Shown: positions 1-10,600 of the stretch, piece after piece
Layout of the letters: each line of letters begins with the position of its first letter
Position numbering within the stretch: position 1 is the first letter of the stretch
Source: Monocercomonoides exilis
Lineage: Eukaryota; Preaxostyla; Oxymonadida; Polymastigidae
Reading direction: 5' to 3'
Length of the DNA stretch: 64,000 bases
Assembly (NCBI GenBank): GCA_001643675.2
Contig: LSRY02000012.1
Location: 374,501 to 438,500 of the forward strand
The notes under the pieces: generated by a model
Told to the model about the DNA's origin: nothing
The model's input: the letters and a program-made list of their open reading frames with translations, nothing else
The model's database searches: none
Translations under genes and position numbers: made by a program

Positions 1-2470
1 AAAAAGAAAACGAAAAAAAAGAAAAAAAATATTTTTTTGTTTTGTTTTGTTGTGATTTGAATTTTATGAATTCAATAAACACGAAAAAACTTTTCTCGGT
101 TGAATAAAAGATAATGTGCAATAATTTGTTGATGAAATAAAATAAATGTCACACAAATATTTTTGTATTTTTTTTGAAATCATTTTTTTATTCTGCGTAT
201 TTGGGAAAAAAGGTTTTTCATCATTCACTGAAATATCATTGATATGTTGCATGTCTATCAATTGAAACAGTTGTGAATGTTTTCTATGTGATGAAAATAA
301 ATATGTCCTTAACTGCGCTTATCACTTTTGAGTGTTCATTCGAAATTATTTTTTTTACAAAATTTCAAGACTTTTATTTTTGGGTTGAAATGAAAAATGA
401 ATATAATACTCAAATTAACATTCCAATTAACCAAATTTCACCATCTGGAAATAAATGCTTTTCAATGTTGTTATTTCCATTCAAAAATAATTCTTGATGA
501 GTTGGAATGAAATTTTAATGAAAATATTCATTTTTCATTTTAATACAAAAAGTAAACAGAAACAACTTTTCAGAAATATTAAAAACGTTTGTGGTGATAT
601 GAATAACTGCAATCTTTTTTATAGAAAAACTGTGAACTTTTTGTTTTATTTTTGCAATCAAATTTTTTTTTGCAAAAAAAAATTGTTATTATTTCTTGAA
701 ATACAGTTTGCGTAAAAAATACCGGACAAGATCGATATCTCAATAACAGCAAGAAGAAAATTTCTGTTAAATTTCCCCAAAATATATCTCATCAATACAA
801 ACTCACATGACATACGAGACTTTCAAAACAACTTTATTTATGCTCAGAAAAAACAAATGATTAAAATCTCTGAGAAATAGGATTTTGAGTTTCCCCGAGA
901 TTTCAATCATTTATTTTCTCAGAGCACAAATGAGGCTATTTTGAAAGTTTTGCATATCAATTGAGTTTGTACTGATGAGATGTATTTTGAGGAAAATTGT
1001 TAGAATTATTCCTCTTGCGGTTATTGAGAAATTGATCTTGTCCGGTATTTTTTGCGCAATCTGTGCGTGTGAGGTTGAAAGCACTTTGAAAAATATCAAA
1101 GATGTTTGTTTGTGGATGAGAAAATTAAATTAATAAAAAAAATTGAGAAAGTTAAATAAAGCAATGAGTGAAATAAAGATTTTATACTCCGAAAAAAATA
1201 GCTTGAAAGTCAGTATTATCCCATTTGAGAAAAAATTCTTTTCGTCATTTCGAACTGCAGTTATTGTTTAAACAAAATTATTTCGAAAATAATTATCAAA
1301 ATGCTCTAATAATGAATTTTCAATTCTTGTGATGTGTTAAATCAAACTTTATTTGAAAAACATACATAAAAATTTTCAATAAAATCAAGTTTGTTCAAAA
1401 AGATAAATTTTATCAGACTCACGAAAACATTTGCTTCAATTTTTGGACAATAATAAGGAGGAAATAATGCTTTATTTATTAATGAAAAATGTGGAAATCA
1501 CATTGAATGTGATGGTCATGAATGATAATTTTCAAATTTACATTTTTTCATAAAAAAATTTCGGATCGGAGATATCCCTTGAACATCAACAAAAGAACAT
1601 TGAAAAGCGAAAAGGCTTTCAAAAGACATCTTTATCTTTATTTCGTCCAAAACATTCGTTTTTGAAACAGTTGAAATGAATAAAATATTGGAAAACAATA
1701 TTTCTTTTTCATGATTAAGAGTCTCTGAATAATGAATATCTGGAAAAAACTGATGATTTCAAAAATAATTTCCCATCACCAAATGAAAATTTTTGTTGGA
1801 TAATGTTATCCTTCATGAAAGATGTCTCTTATATTTCAAGAAGATTTTTTTTGAAAAGAAATTGAAAAATTAACTTCTATCTTCAATAGTTGTGATTTAT
1901 ACTCTCATTAATATATTCACTTGAAAATATGTTCAAAAATCAAAATAAACTATTTCAATATTAAATGTGCTTTATCATTGAAAAACATGAATGAATTGTG
2001 GCATATCAATTCTTGATAATTTATATTCACATATGCACAAATGCATTTGAATTGTCAATTATTAAAAAAAGTCCAAATCCAAATAAAAGAACTTCATTAA
2101 CAATGGCAAAACAACTTTTGTGAACAAATATAAATCTATTCAAGCTTGCGAATAATCTAAACGCAGCGTCCAATACAAAGAAATTCAATTATTTGCGTGA
2201 AACAATATTAAAAAAAAAATAATTGAAGAAAATACTTGGACCAGATTATTTAGAAGAAAAAAGCTCTCTTCAATTAAATAGAAAAACAAAAAACGAAAAA
2301 CATAAGAAAGAAATCAAAGAACACATAAAGACTGACTTGTCCAAACAACTATGTCTAAAGAGTGAATCAACAAAAGAGTTCACGAGATGTGCATATAATA
2401 GATAATAACAAAGTGTCATTCAAGTTTGCATGAAAAATAAAGATAAGTCATAAATACGTCGAATTTTTTT
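1..2470. other. AT-rich gene-poor region
   Basis: No open reading frame here has family-like sequence. The short frames (for example minus 1516-1698 and plus 2223-2405) are AT-biased, about 60 codons, and have no recognisable motif. The one structured element is the inverted repeat at 703-1064, listed separately. The right end holds the 3' flank of the oxysterol-binding protein gene. Confidence 0.6.
703..1064. repeat. Long imperfect inverted repeat (foldback element)
   Basis: The left arm (about 703-878) is nearly the reverse complement of the right arm (about 890-1064). The outermost matches are ACAG..TTGCG at 703-711 against CGCAA..CTGT at 1055-1064. The core AAAAAATACCGGACAAGATC at 715-734 is repeated in reverse at about 1034-1053. 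By eye, matching continues through the arms at roughly three quarters identity or more, up to a loop of about 12 nt near 879-890. No transposase reading frame lies inside and I see no clear target-site duplication. It could be a MITE-like foldback element or the source of a long hairpin RNA. Confidence 0.75.
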
Positions 2471-4511
2471 TTACTCTTTTTTCTCAGTCGCAGAAGGCTG
2501 TCCGGGTTCGGAACATGGCAATGAGCAAACTGCCTTGGATTCATTCGGCGTATCCTTTTGCTCAGAATCATTTGAAGACGAAGAATGATGAGCTTCAGAA
2601 GAACGCTTCAGCTCTACTGGAGGTGGGCCCATTGGCCAGCGTGGCTTGAGTGGTCCGAGTCCTTTCTTGATCATTGCCTCCTCTGCATCAGCCAGTGTTA
2701 AGAAGTCTGTGGCCTTTGTGTCTTCATCTTTTTTGATACACTCCTGTGTCAGAGGAGGAGCAGTGCTCATCAGTTCTGACATGTCTGGCACATTAAAGCA
2801 TGTGATTCGGCGGTTAGCAGGATCGATATCTTCAGCAGTAGAGATGGCGCAATCAACACTCCAATTGAATCTCCAACGCCCTTCTGGTGATTCTTTTATC
2901 TCCTCCATCGTCCGCGGTGTAGGATCCCAATGGAAGTGGCGCTGCCTCCACCCAACTTTCTTTGCCAGACGATCTTTTGCTCTTTTTCTTCCTTCTTCTT
3001 CAACTTCCACTTTTGCATCTCGAGCCTTTTCATAATCTTTCTCTCGCATAGATGCGGTAAGCTTCTCCCACACTTTCCTTGACTCATACCAGTCTTGGTT
3101 AGCAACAGCCAACGCCCTCTTTGATGTAAATGGCGATGTTTGCACATCGAAAAACAGCATCGAGTTCTCCTTACTGAGGTCTTCAGGCAACTCTTCATTC
3201 AAATGAGAAGGAGAAGCTACAGAAGAAGAGCTTGGCGTTGCAGACGATGATTGAGAACTTGCTGCTGCGCCTCCAGAAGCCAATTGAGCAGTTGCATCAA
3301 CTGTGAGAGTGGCAGGCCGAGAAAGATGAGGTGGAACACGATGATCAGTTGCCCACAGGCGCGATGTCCAGTCGCCTTGAATAGTAACCAAAGGCTTTCT
3401 CTTGCTTGCTTTCTTTTTGTCCACAACTCTCTGAGGATTAGGTGTTGGCATTCCAGAAGGAGTTGAAGATGGCGAAGGAGTACCATGTGGAGAAGACGCA
3501 AATGACGGTGAAGATGAAGGAGAAGGAGAAGGAGATGAAGACGGAGATGCATTTTCACTTTCTCTCATTGCTGGCATTGGAATTCCGCCTCCTTGCATTT
3601 CGAATATTTCAGCAACCACTTGGTTATATTTGCCTCCGAATGTTGGCTTTGCTTTGAAATTAATTAGAGCTTCAAGACCTGTTTGCTCACAAGCAATGCG
3701 AGTTTTTCCAACAGTCTCCATTCTCATTTTACCAACCACAACACCACGTGCATACCAGACCGGGTATGTGATGGTATATGTTTCTCTTCTACGCAATAAA
3801 TTCACATAAATAGTTCCCAGCATAAATGTTCCTGCAGAATTTCCTGTGAAATTTGATTTTATCTTGATTTCACCCTCTATGCTAAAGCCAGCATCTAGAT
3901 TTTCGAAGTACATTGCACACACAGGAGGATGATGTTGAACTTGTTCAGCAAGATACCATGTCCGAGATCCATCAGGATGATCCCAAAAGCAACGAAAAAC
4001 TTCACCAAGGATAGGATTATATGGTTTTTTAACTCCGCGAGGACGTATGTGAAAACCAGAGATATAAAATCGTGTTAAATGTGCAATACGATCAACAGGA
4101 TCATCCATTGCAATTGCTTCCCGAAAGAATGCCATATGAGAAAAGAGATTTGCAGTCGTTTCAATAAATGAACGCGGTTCAGAAATAAATGCAGGCACTT
4201 TGAAAACAAGAGAAAATTAAAATATTAAATATGTATATTGAATTCATAATTGTAAGCCAAACTCGAAATCCGAGTCAGATCTTTGCCACTAGTAATTTGC
4301 TTAAATATATCCATCATAATGCTCCGTGGTTTGTCATCAAGAACTGAAAGATTTTAATTTCAAACATGATGAAATAAATGTTTATAATATGATTCAAAAA
4401 TTTCTTCAAAAACACACCTTCTTCTTCATCAAAAACCGCTTGCATATCTTTGGTATCATTAGAGGATTCATCCTCAATTGAAACGCGTTGTGAATCTTGA
4501 CTTTCTGACAT
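2471..4511 (-). CDS. Oxysterol-binding protein-related protein (ORP), short type
   Basis: Lipid-transfer protein, expected to exchange sterol or phosphoinositide between ER and other membranes. Exons on the minus strand are 4511-4418, 4343-4263 and 4197-2471 (introns of 74 and 65 nt). They join in phase to 633 residues, and the codon ATG of RISMPAF is split by intron 2. The ORD begins about residue 33. KKPYNPILGE is at about 115-124, and the family fingerprint EQVSHHPP appears as EQVQHHPP at about 143-150. There is no PH domain or ankyrin repeat, so this resembles the short yeast Osh4-like forms. A Ser/Pro-rich insertion near residues 275-410 interrupts the ORD, and the C-terminal tail is acidic. 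The start is the first ATG of exon 1, followed by an acidic leader. Confidence in family is high; the ligand is unknown. Confidence 0.93.
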
Positions 4512-4781
4512 CAGAATTGAGCTTGAATAAAATTTTATGAACCATAGATTGTTTTGAATGTGATTTTTTGATCTTTAACAATTTTAATATGAAAACAATT
4601 TCCGCAAAATACATTTGACAGATATGCAACCACTAAAATAAAAAACAATTTAATCAAAAATTACAACATAGCAAACTCGGCAAATTGAAATAAGAAGAAT
4701 GAAATGAGTTTAAAGATACAGTGAGACCATATTAACGAATGGAACATAAAAAATCGAAAACATTTTATATATTAGTAATCT

Positions 4782-5647
4782 TTAACATATTACACATCCT
4801 TTTGAACTTTTTGCTGTCAATTCTTTCCTTCTCCTATCAAGTGCAAGAGATCCAACTTCTTTGAAAAGAGATACGAGATTACGCTCCGTCTTTGCAGAAA
4901 CTTCAATACAAGAAGATAACTTATAACGTTCCGTTAATTGTCTAGGCTAAATATTGCATTTTTAGAATAGTAATTTAATATTCAAAGAAAAAAATTCTTT
5001 AAAGGATGGAGGCAAACAGCATCTATTGATACAAATCCTCTTCCTCTATGAGTGGTCATAATTTGATCTACATGAGTTCCCACAACAATAATAGGTATTT
5101 CTTTTGTAATGGCTTGAATTTCCGGAATCCACTTATGAAATATAAAGTGAGACTTCAACATTAAAATATTAATTTCAATCAATACCTTTTCCTGAAGATT
5201 TCTGAAAGTGGAAATATCAACAATAGAATAGCATGCTAATATGACATCAATCCCTTCATATCTTTTTTCTTTTATACGTTCGTAATCTTCCATATCTGTA
5301 TTAAAAAAAGGAAAAAACAAAATGAATTACAATACAACATTCAAATATTTCCATTAATCAATAATTTTAACAAAAAATAACAAAGAAAATCGAAACCTGA
5401 TGTATAATATTTGCACTGAATCGATTTTCCTTTAACATTTTCCATTCGTTCAAATTTTTCAAACTCGTCTATCTCTTCGCTATCATTATAAATATTCTTT
5501 ACATAAGACTGCAACACTTGATTTTTCCCCGATCCCCTATCTCCAACGAGTAAACATGCTGCTTTCTTTAAAGCAAAAATGAAATTTAAATAAAAATTGA
5601 AAATTCTTGTTCAACAATTTGATTCGACATACGAAAATTACGGACAT
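4782..5647 (-). CDS. Degenerate Rho-family small GTPase
   Basis: Five exons on the minus strand (5647-5633, 5565-5397, 5295-5186, 5131-5033, 4946-4782) join in phase to 185 residues. The fold is Rho-like: MSVIFKAACLLVGD at the start, MEDYERIKEKRYEGIDVILA matching the Rho region after the DTAGQE motif, WIPEIQ, VVGTHVD for G4, EVSAKT for G5, and a C-terminal CVIC prenylation box. Nucleotide-handling residues are altered. G1 is GDRGSGKN, with Asn where Ser/Thr binds magnesium. The switch I Thr is not visible. G3 DTAGQ is replaced by YTSDM. G4 has His for Lys. This suggests an atypical, possibly non-cycling, membrane-anchored GTPase like Rnd or RhoH types. The 15-nt first exon ends at a GTATGT donor. 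The acceptor for the last exon has an alternative 5 nt downstream; the one chosen keeps the frame. Confidence 0.8.
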
Positions 5648-5806
5648 ATAAAACTTTTAATGAAAAATTCTGTAAAGGTAAAATATAAGGAATACTCCTT
5701 GTTAATATCTTGAAACAAAAGAAGCTATTTGATCTTCAACCGTCATCATATTTTCATCTTGATCTTCCCATATAAGTGTATTGCACATTCGTTTCTCCGT
5801 TATTTC
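5648..5806. promoter_or_regulatory. Divergent promoter, GTPase and ubiquilin
   Basis: The 159 bp between the two start codons must hold both 5' flanks. It is AT-rich and I see no recognisable core motif. An in-frame ATG at 5729 lies upstream of the ubiquilin start but would add a hydrophobic stretch before the UBL domain, so 5807 is preferred. Confidence 0.5.
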
Positions 5807-7423
5807 ATGTCTGACATCACTGTAACAGTAAAGACAATACGTGGAGATTCTCTTCAAATAAAACTCAGCTCAGACAAGACAATCCAAGACTTGAAAGAGC
5901 AGATCGAATTACAAAAGCAAATTCCTGTCTCCGAACAAAAAATTATTTTCAATGGACGCATAACACAAAACGATAATATCCTATCTGATTTAAGTGTGAA
6001 AAGATGTATTTGTGCATTTTATGATTAAAGTTATGTTATGCAATTCTTTTTAGAAATTGAGGATGGATGCTCGGTACATCTTGTTAGATCCGCAGCTCGA
6101 GCAAAACCAACAGCCACTGCTCAGGCATCTGCTCCATCAACTACTTCAACAACAACAACAACAACATCTTCTCCAAGTCCTTCATCCACACAAGGAGGAT
6201 CAAGTGAAACATCTTCTACTAATTCTGGTACAACAGGAGCTGGAAGTTTTGGAAGCCAAAGTGGAATGCCCGGAATGGGTGGCATGGGTGGCATGGGTGG
6301 CATGGGAGGAATGGGTGGAATGCCAGGCATGGGAGGAATGGGTGGAATGCCAGGCATGGGAGGAATGGGTGCGAATCCTTTTGCATCCATGTTTGGTGCA
6401 CCTGGCATGGGAGGATTTGGAGAATCAGGGCCTGGAATGGATCAAATGAGAATGATGATGCAAAATCCATTGATAAAACAAATGATAAGACAAATGTTAT
6501 CCAATCCCGAGACGATGCAACAGATGTTAACCCAGAATCCTTTTACAAGACAAATGATGGAATCAAACCCTCAAATGCGAGCATCATTGCAGATGTTTGC
6601 TCAGAATCCTGCTCTTGTTGACATGACTTTGGGCATGATGGATCAGATGTTTGCACCATCAACAACTGGAGGTGGTGCAGGCTCTGGAAGTCCAACTTCA
6701 GGAGCTCCAGGTGGAGGAATGGACTTTGCTTCTATGATGCAGCAGATGATGGGTGGAATGGGAGGCATGGGAGGAATGGGCGGAGCAGGAAGCACACCAA
6801 CCAGCCAGGCAGAAGAACCACATCTCACTTCACCTTGGACTTCAACTTCCACAGGCGGCGAAACAGAGAAAAGCAGCGAAAATGAAAAATCAACAGACTC
6901 CACAAAAACAACAACCGGAACAACATCTGGGCCTTCAACAGGAACGACAGGAGCAGCACAAGCCCCACAGGGAGGAATGGATTTTGCTTCAATGATGCAG
7001 CAGATGATGAGTGGAATGGGAGGCATGGGCGGAATGGGAGGCATGGGAGGCATGGGCACTGGATACGGAGCACCCGGATCAACAGGCGCGCCTGGTGGTG
7101 GAATGGATTTTGCTTCGATGATGCAGCAGATGATGGGAGGTATGGGAGGTATGGGAGGCCTGGGTGGAATGGGTGGAATGGGCGGAATGGGAGGAATGGG
7201 AGGATACCCAGCCTCGCCTGCAGGAGGATTTGGCACTGCACCTCAAGCCACTACCACCAGCGAACCTTCTCAACAGGAGCTTATGCAAAAATATGCATCA
7301 CAAATTAGTGAGCTTCATGACATGGGATTCTTTGACGATAAAATTAATTGCGAAGTTCTTAGAGCTTGTGGCGGAAGTGTTCAACTCGCGGTGGAGAAAC
7401 TTATTCAACGACTTGGGATTTAA
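5807..7423 (+). CDS. DSK2: Ubiquilin/Dsk2-like proteasome shuttle
   Basis: Carries ubiquitinated clients to the proteasome. Exons 5807-5993 and 6054-7423 (60-nt intron) give 518 residues. The intron falls inside the UBL domain and joining restores ILSDLKIEDGCSVHLVRS, the usual end of a ubiquitin-like fold. Order: UBL at about 1-75, a Ser/Thr-rich linker, a Gly/Met repeat tract (GMGGM units, nt about 6268-6370), one STI1-type region with repeated NP..M motifs (nt about 6430-6650), then three copies of a GGMDFASMMQQMM cassette each followed by GMGGM repeats (nt about 6712, 6973 and 7099). It ends in a UBA domain (ELHDMGFFDDKINCEVLRAC). Length is near that of animal ubiquilins. The Gly/Met expansion is unusual and may support phase separation; that is inference. 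Confidence 0.95.
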
Positions 7424-7616
7424 CTTCTGTCAAAAAATGATCAATCGGTTTTTTTTGTTTGAAGTTTAATAGCTTTCATTCTTTTTTTTGTTTACAATTC
7501 ATTCCAACTTTGAATAATTTTTGGGGAATGGAAGAATTAAGGCATCTCATTAAGGGTCAATATCAATATAATTTCTCTTTAAATGGATTTATTGGAATAT
7601 TTCTAAAACTTAAGCA

Positions 7617-10600
7617 ATGACCTCTGTTACAGAAGATTTGGAAGATTTAAAGCCAGATATGAACATCAAAGATACATACACTCTTACAAAGAAAATTGGG
7701 CAAGGAGCATTTGGAGTAATATTCGAGGGTATTTATCAATCAAAAAGAGGTCCTGTACGCGTAGCATTAAAATTTGAAAGTAAAAATGCAGTTAAAAAGG
7801 TTTTAAAATTGGAGGCATTTGTACTCAAGAAACTTCAAGGTTTTTTCTTGTTTTTCAAAAATTTACTTGTCATTCAATTATTCATTGTTAGCATCAAAAT
7901 ACTTTGCAAGATTTTATAGCTTTGGATATTTTAATGATCGTCCATTTTTAGCAATGGAACTTCTCGGACAAAACCTTGGGTTTGTCTTCATATTTTTCAA
8001 TTTTTTATATTTTTTTCAAAATGACACAGAGAACTTGCAATGAGCCGACCAGAAAGGAAATTCACATACGGATGCGTTTTGCATCTTGCGTCTCAAATGC
8101 TAAGTTGCCTCCAAGTCTTGCATTCTATCCAATGGATACATCGCGACATAAAACCTGTATATATTCATATATTCTTTAAAAACTTTGATAATAATATTTT
8201 TTTTTTGTTCATTTATTTTTTAAATCGTAAAAAAGAGCAATTTCATCATTGGACGAGAAGGACGAAAATCACAACACGTGTATTTAATAGATTTTGGGCT
8301 TGCAAAACGAACACATCGAGAAGATGGAACACCTTTTCCAATGAGAAATAATGTTGGCTTCAGGGGAACTGCACGATACGCTTCAATAAATGCACACAAA
8401 ATGCGAGATCTGGGAAAAGTGGACGATTTATGGTCACTTTTCTATGTTCTTGTTGAGTTCACAAAAGGGTCGCTGCCATGGATGAGATGCAAAGACAGGA
8501 ACGAGATCGGGGTGATGAAGGAGAAGCTCCACGGGAAAAAGATTCTGGAGGATCTGCCGTCTGTCTTTCTGAAGATGTTCCAGTATTTGGAGACGCTGCG
8601 GTTCCCAGACGACCCAAACTACGAGTATCTGCTGGGGATTGTGCGGGAGGCGCAGATGGAGCGGATCAGAGAGGTGCACCAGGCAAACCAGGCATACTCC
8701 ATCTTGGCAAGCGCGTCGATGATGCAGCTGGCAACACAGGAGTCGCTGTTTCCCTCTGCCTCATCATCGTCATCGTCTTCATCTTCCTCCTCTTCCTCTT
8801 CTTCTTCGTCGACTTCTGCTTCTTCGTCTGCATCTTCGACTGCAAACACATCTTCCTCTTTGCCTTTCTCTCAAACTCTGTCGTCTTCTTTTAAACAGTC
8901 TCAGCTTCTGTCCTCGACAAAAGGCAATGCCTCTTCTGCTGTGACGTCTGCTGCGCTGATCGACGACTGCTTTTATTGGGACCCTTTCGACTGGGAAGGC
9001 AACATCTCAGCCACTGCCCGTACGCCGTCTTCCCTCAGCTCGAAAATGTACGAGCTGCACAACTCGCCCGCCGTCACCCCAAAACGCGAGACGGCTTCGT
9101 TTGATTCGCAGAAGCACGCACTTCACAGCAACCTGTGCCAGTCTGTTCCATCACGCGACATCGCTGACAGCCTTCCTGTTCCTTGTGCCCATTCATCCAC
9201 TCTGCAGCACACAGAAGCCAAAGAGGGAGCAGACAGGGCAACCGTTCCAGAGGCAGATGGAGAGACAGGAGATGCCTCAGCACAAGCAAACAGCACACAA
9301 CAAGGAATATCCACACAGCCAGTGCAAAGCGGAGGAAGTGCCCTTTCAGGTGTCAGAATGCCCCATCCTCCTTCTTTAAGCAGCCCACAGAAAATGCTCG
9401 GCACTCTTCTGCCGCTTTCCTCGCACCGCCGCACGAGTCAGCGGCATCTGCGGAAGAATGTGCCGTCGATGTGTTCCGAGCAGCCGCCCCGCAAAGAATT
9501 CAAAGTGCAGTCAATTTTGCCCTTTGACAAACTCAGCCACACGAAAAGAACAAACACTTTCGCTGCACAACAGAATTGTGATGATGTGAAGGGGAGTTTT
9601 GCATCTGGGTCGAGTTTGTGCGCTCTTTCACCGCCTTCCCTGTCAAATACATTACCTCAACCATCAAATTCCATGCCTTCCATTTCAGCTTGCTCAATTG
9701 GATCATCCACAAAGCCAACAGCGCCTGTTGCCGTCTCCACCTCGTCTGCTGCTGGTCTGTCTCATTCTCCTCCTTTTGTCTGTGCCCCGTCCAACCAGCT
9801 CAACATCCCCACTCTTTCCACCCTGCAGGCAGTGAATTCGCCCCATCCAACGTCTCCCCAGCCCTTTTCGCATTTCACTCAAAAACAGAATTCTCACTCA
9901 TCTCTGCCTTCTTCTGCTGATCCTTCTTCATCTGACAGCGTGTTCTCACCGCATCGCCCGCTGACATCTGGAAACAACAGCCTGTTCTGTCTGCTTTCTC
10001 CTCTTCCGTCGCCTTCCTCCTCTGAAAATGGAGCAGCTCTTCATCTGTCTGCACACACAGCACAACATCATCTGAATGCACAGGAATCAGACCAGACGTC
10101 TTCAAATGAGCAGATAACAGCCTCGTCACAACCAGCCACACTCACAACGATCAACACTGTGCAAACTGAACAAACAATGCCTGTTTCTCCTTTGCATCCA
10201 TCAGCCCACCATTCTGCTGCAAACTCTGCTTTATTTTCATCTCCCTCCTCTCAGCTGCCCTCCAACCAGCATCAGATAAGCGACGTGCCAGCCACAAAGC
10301 CGACAATCGTTGAACAGCCAACAGCTTCTCTTCACTCCAACCATTCCTCTCCTGATCTGCCTACACTCCCCACACTCGCCTCTTACTCTGATTGTCCTGG
10401 TGTTACTCCTTCTCCTTTCCCAGCGTCCATTGCAAGCCCCTCTGTGCAGTCATTCCAGCTGCCCAACGACTCTTCCTTCGGATGCACCACGCAATACACA
10501 CGCGCCCTCTCCTTCGACGCCTTCCATGCACAACAAGTGCCTGTTGCCTATCTGTGTGCCAATGCTCCCTCCAAAGACGAAGCTGAAGGAGATGCTGATA

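Noticed and set aside
6643-7241. Minus-strand Pro/Ile-rich frames opposite the ubiquilin Gly/Met repeats
   Set aside because: Mirror of GGM-coding repeats; the plus strand has UBL, STI1 and UBA domains.
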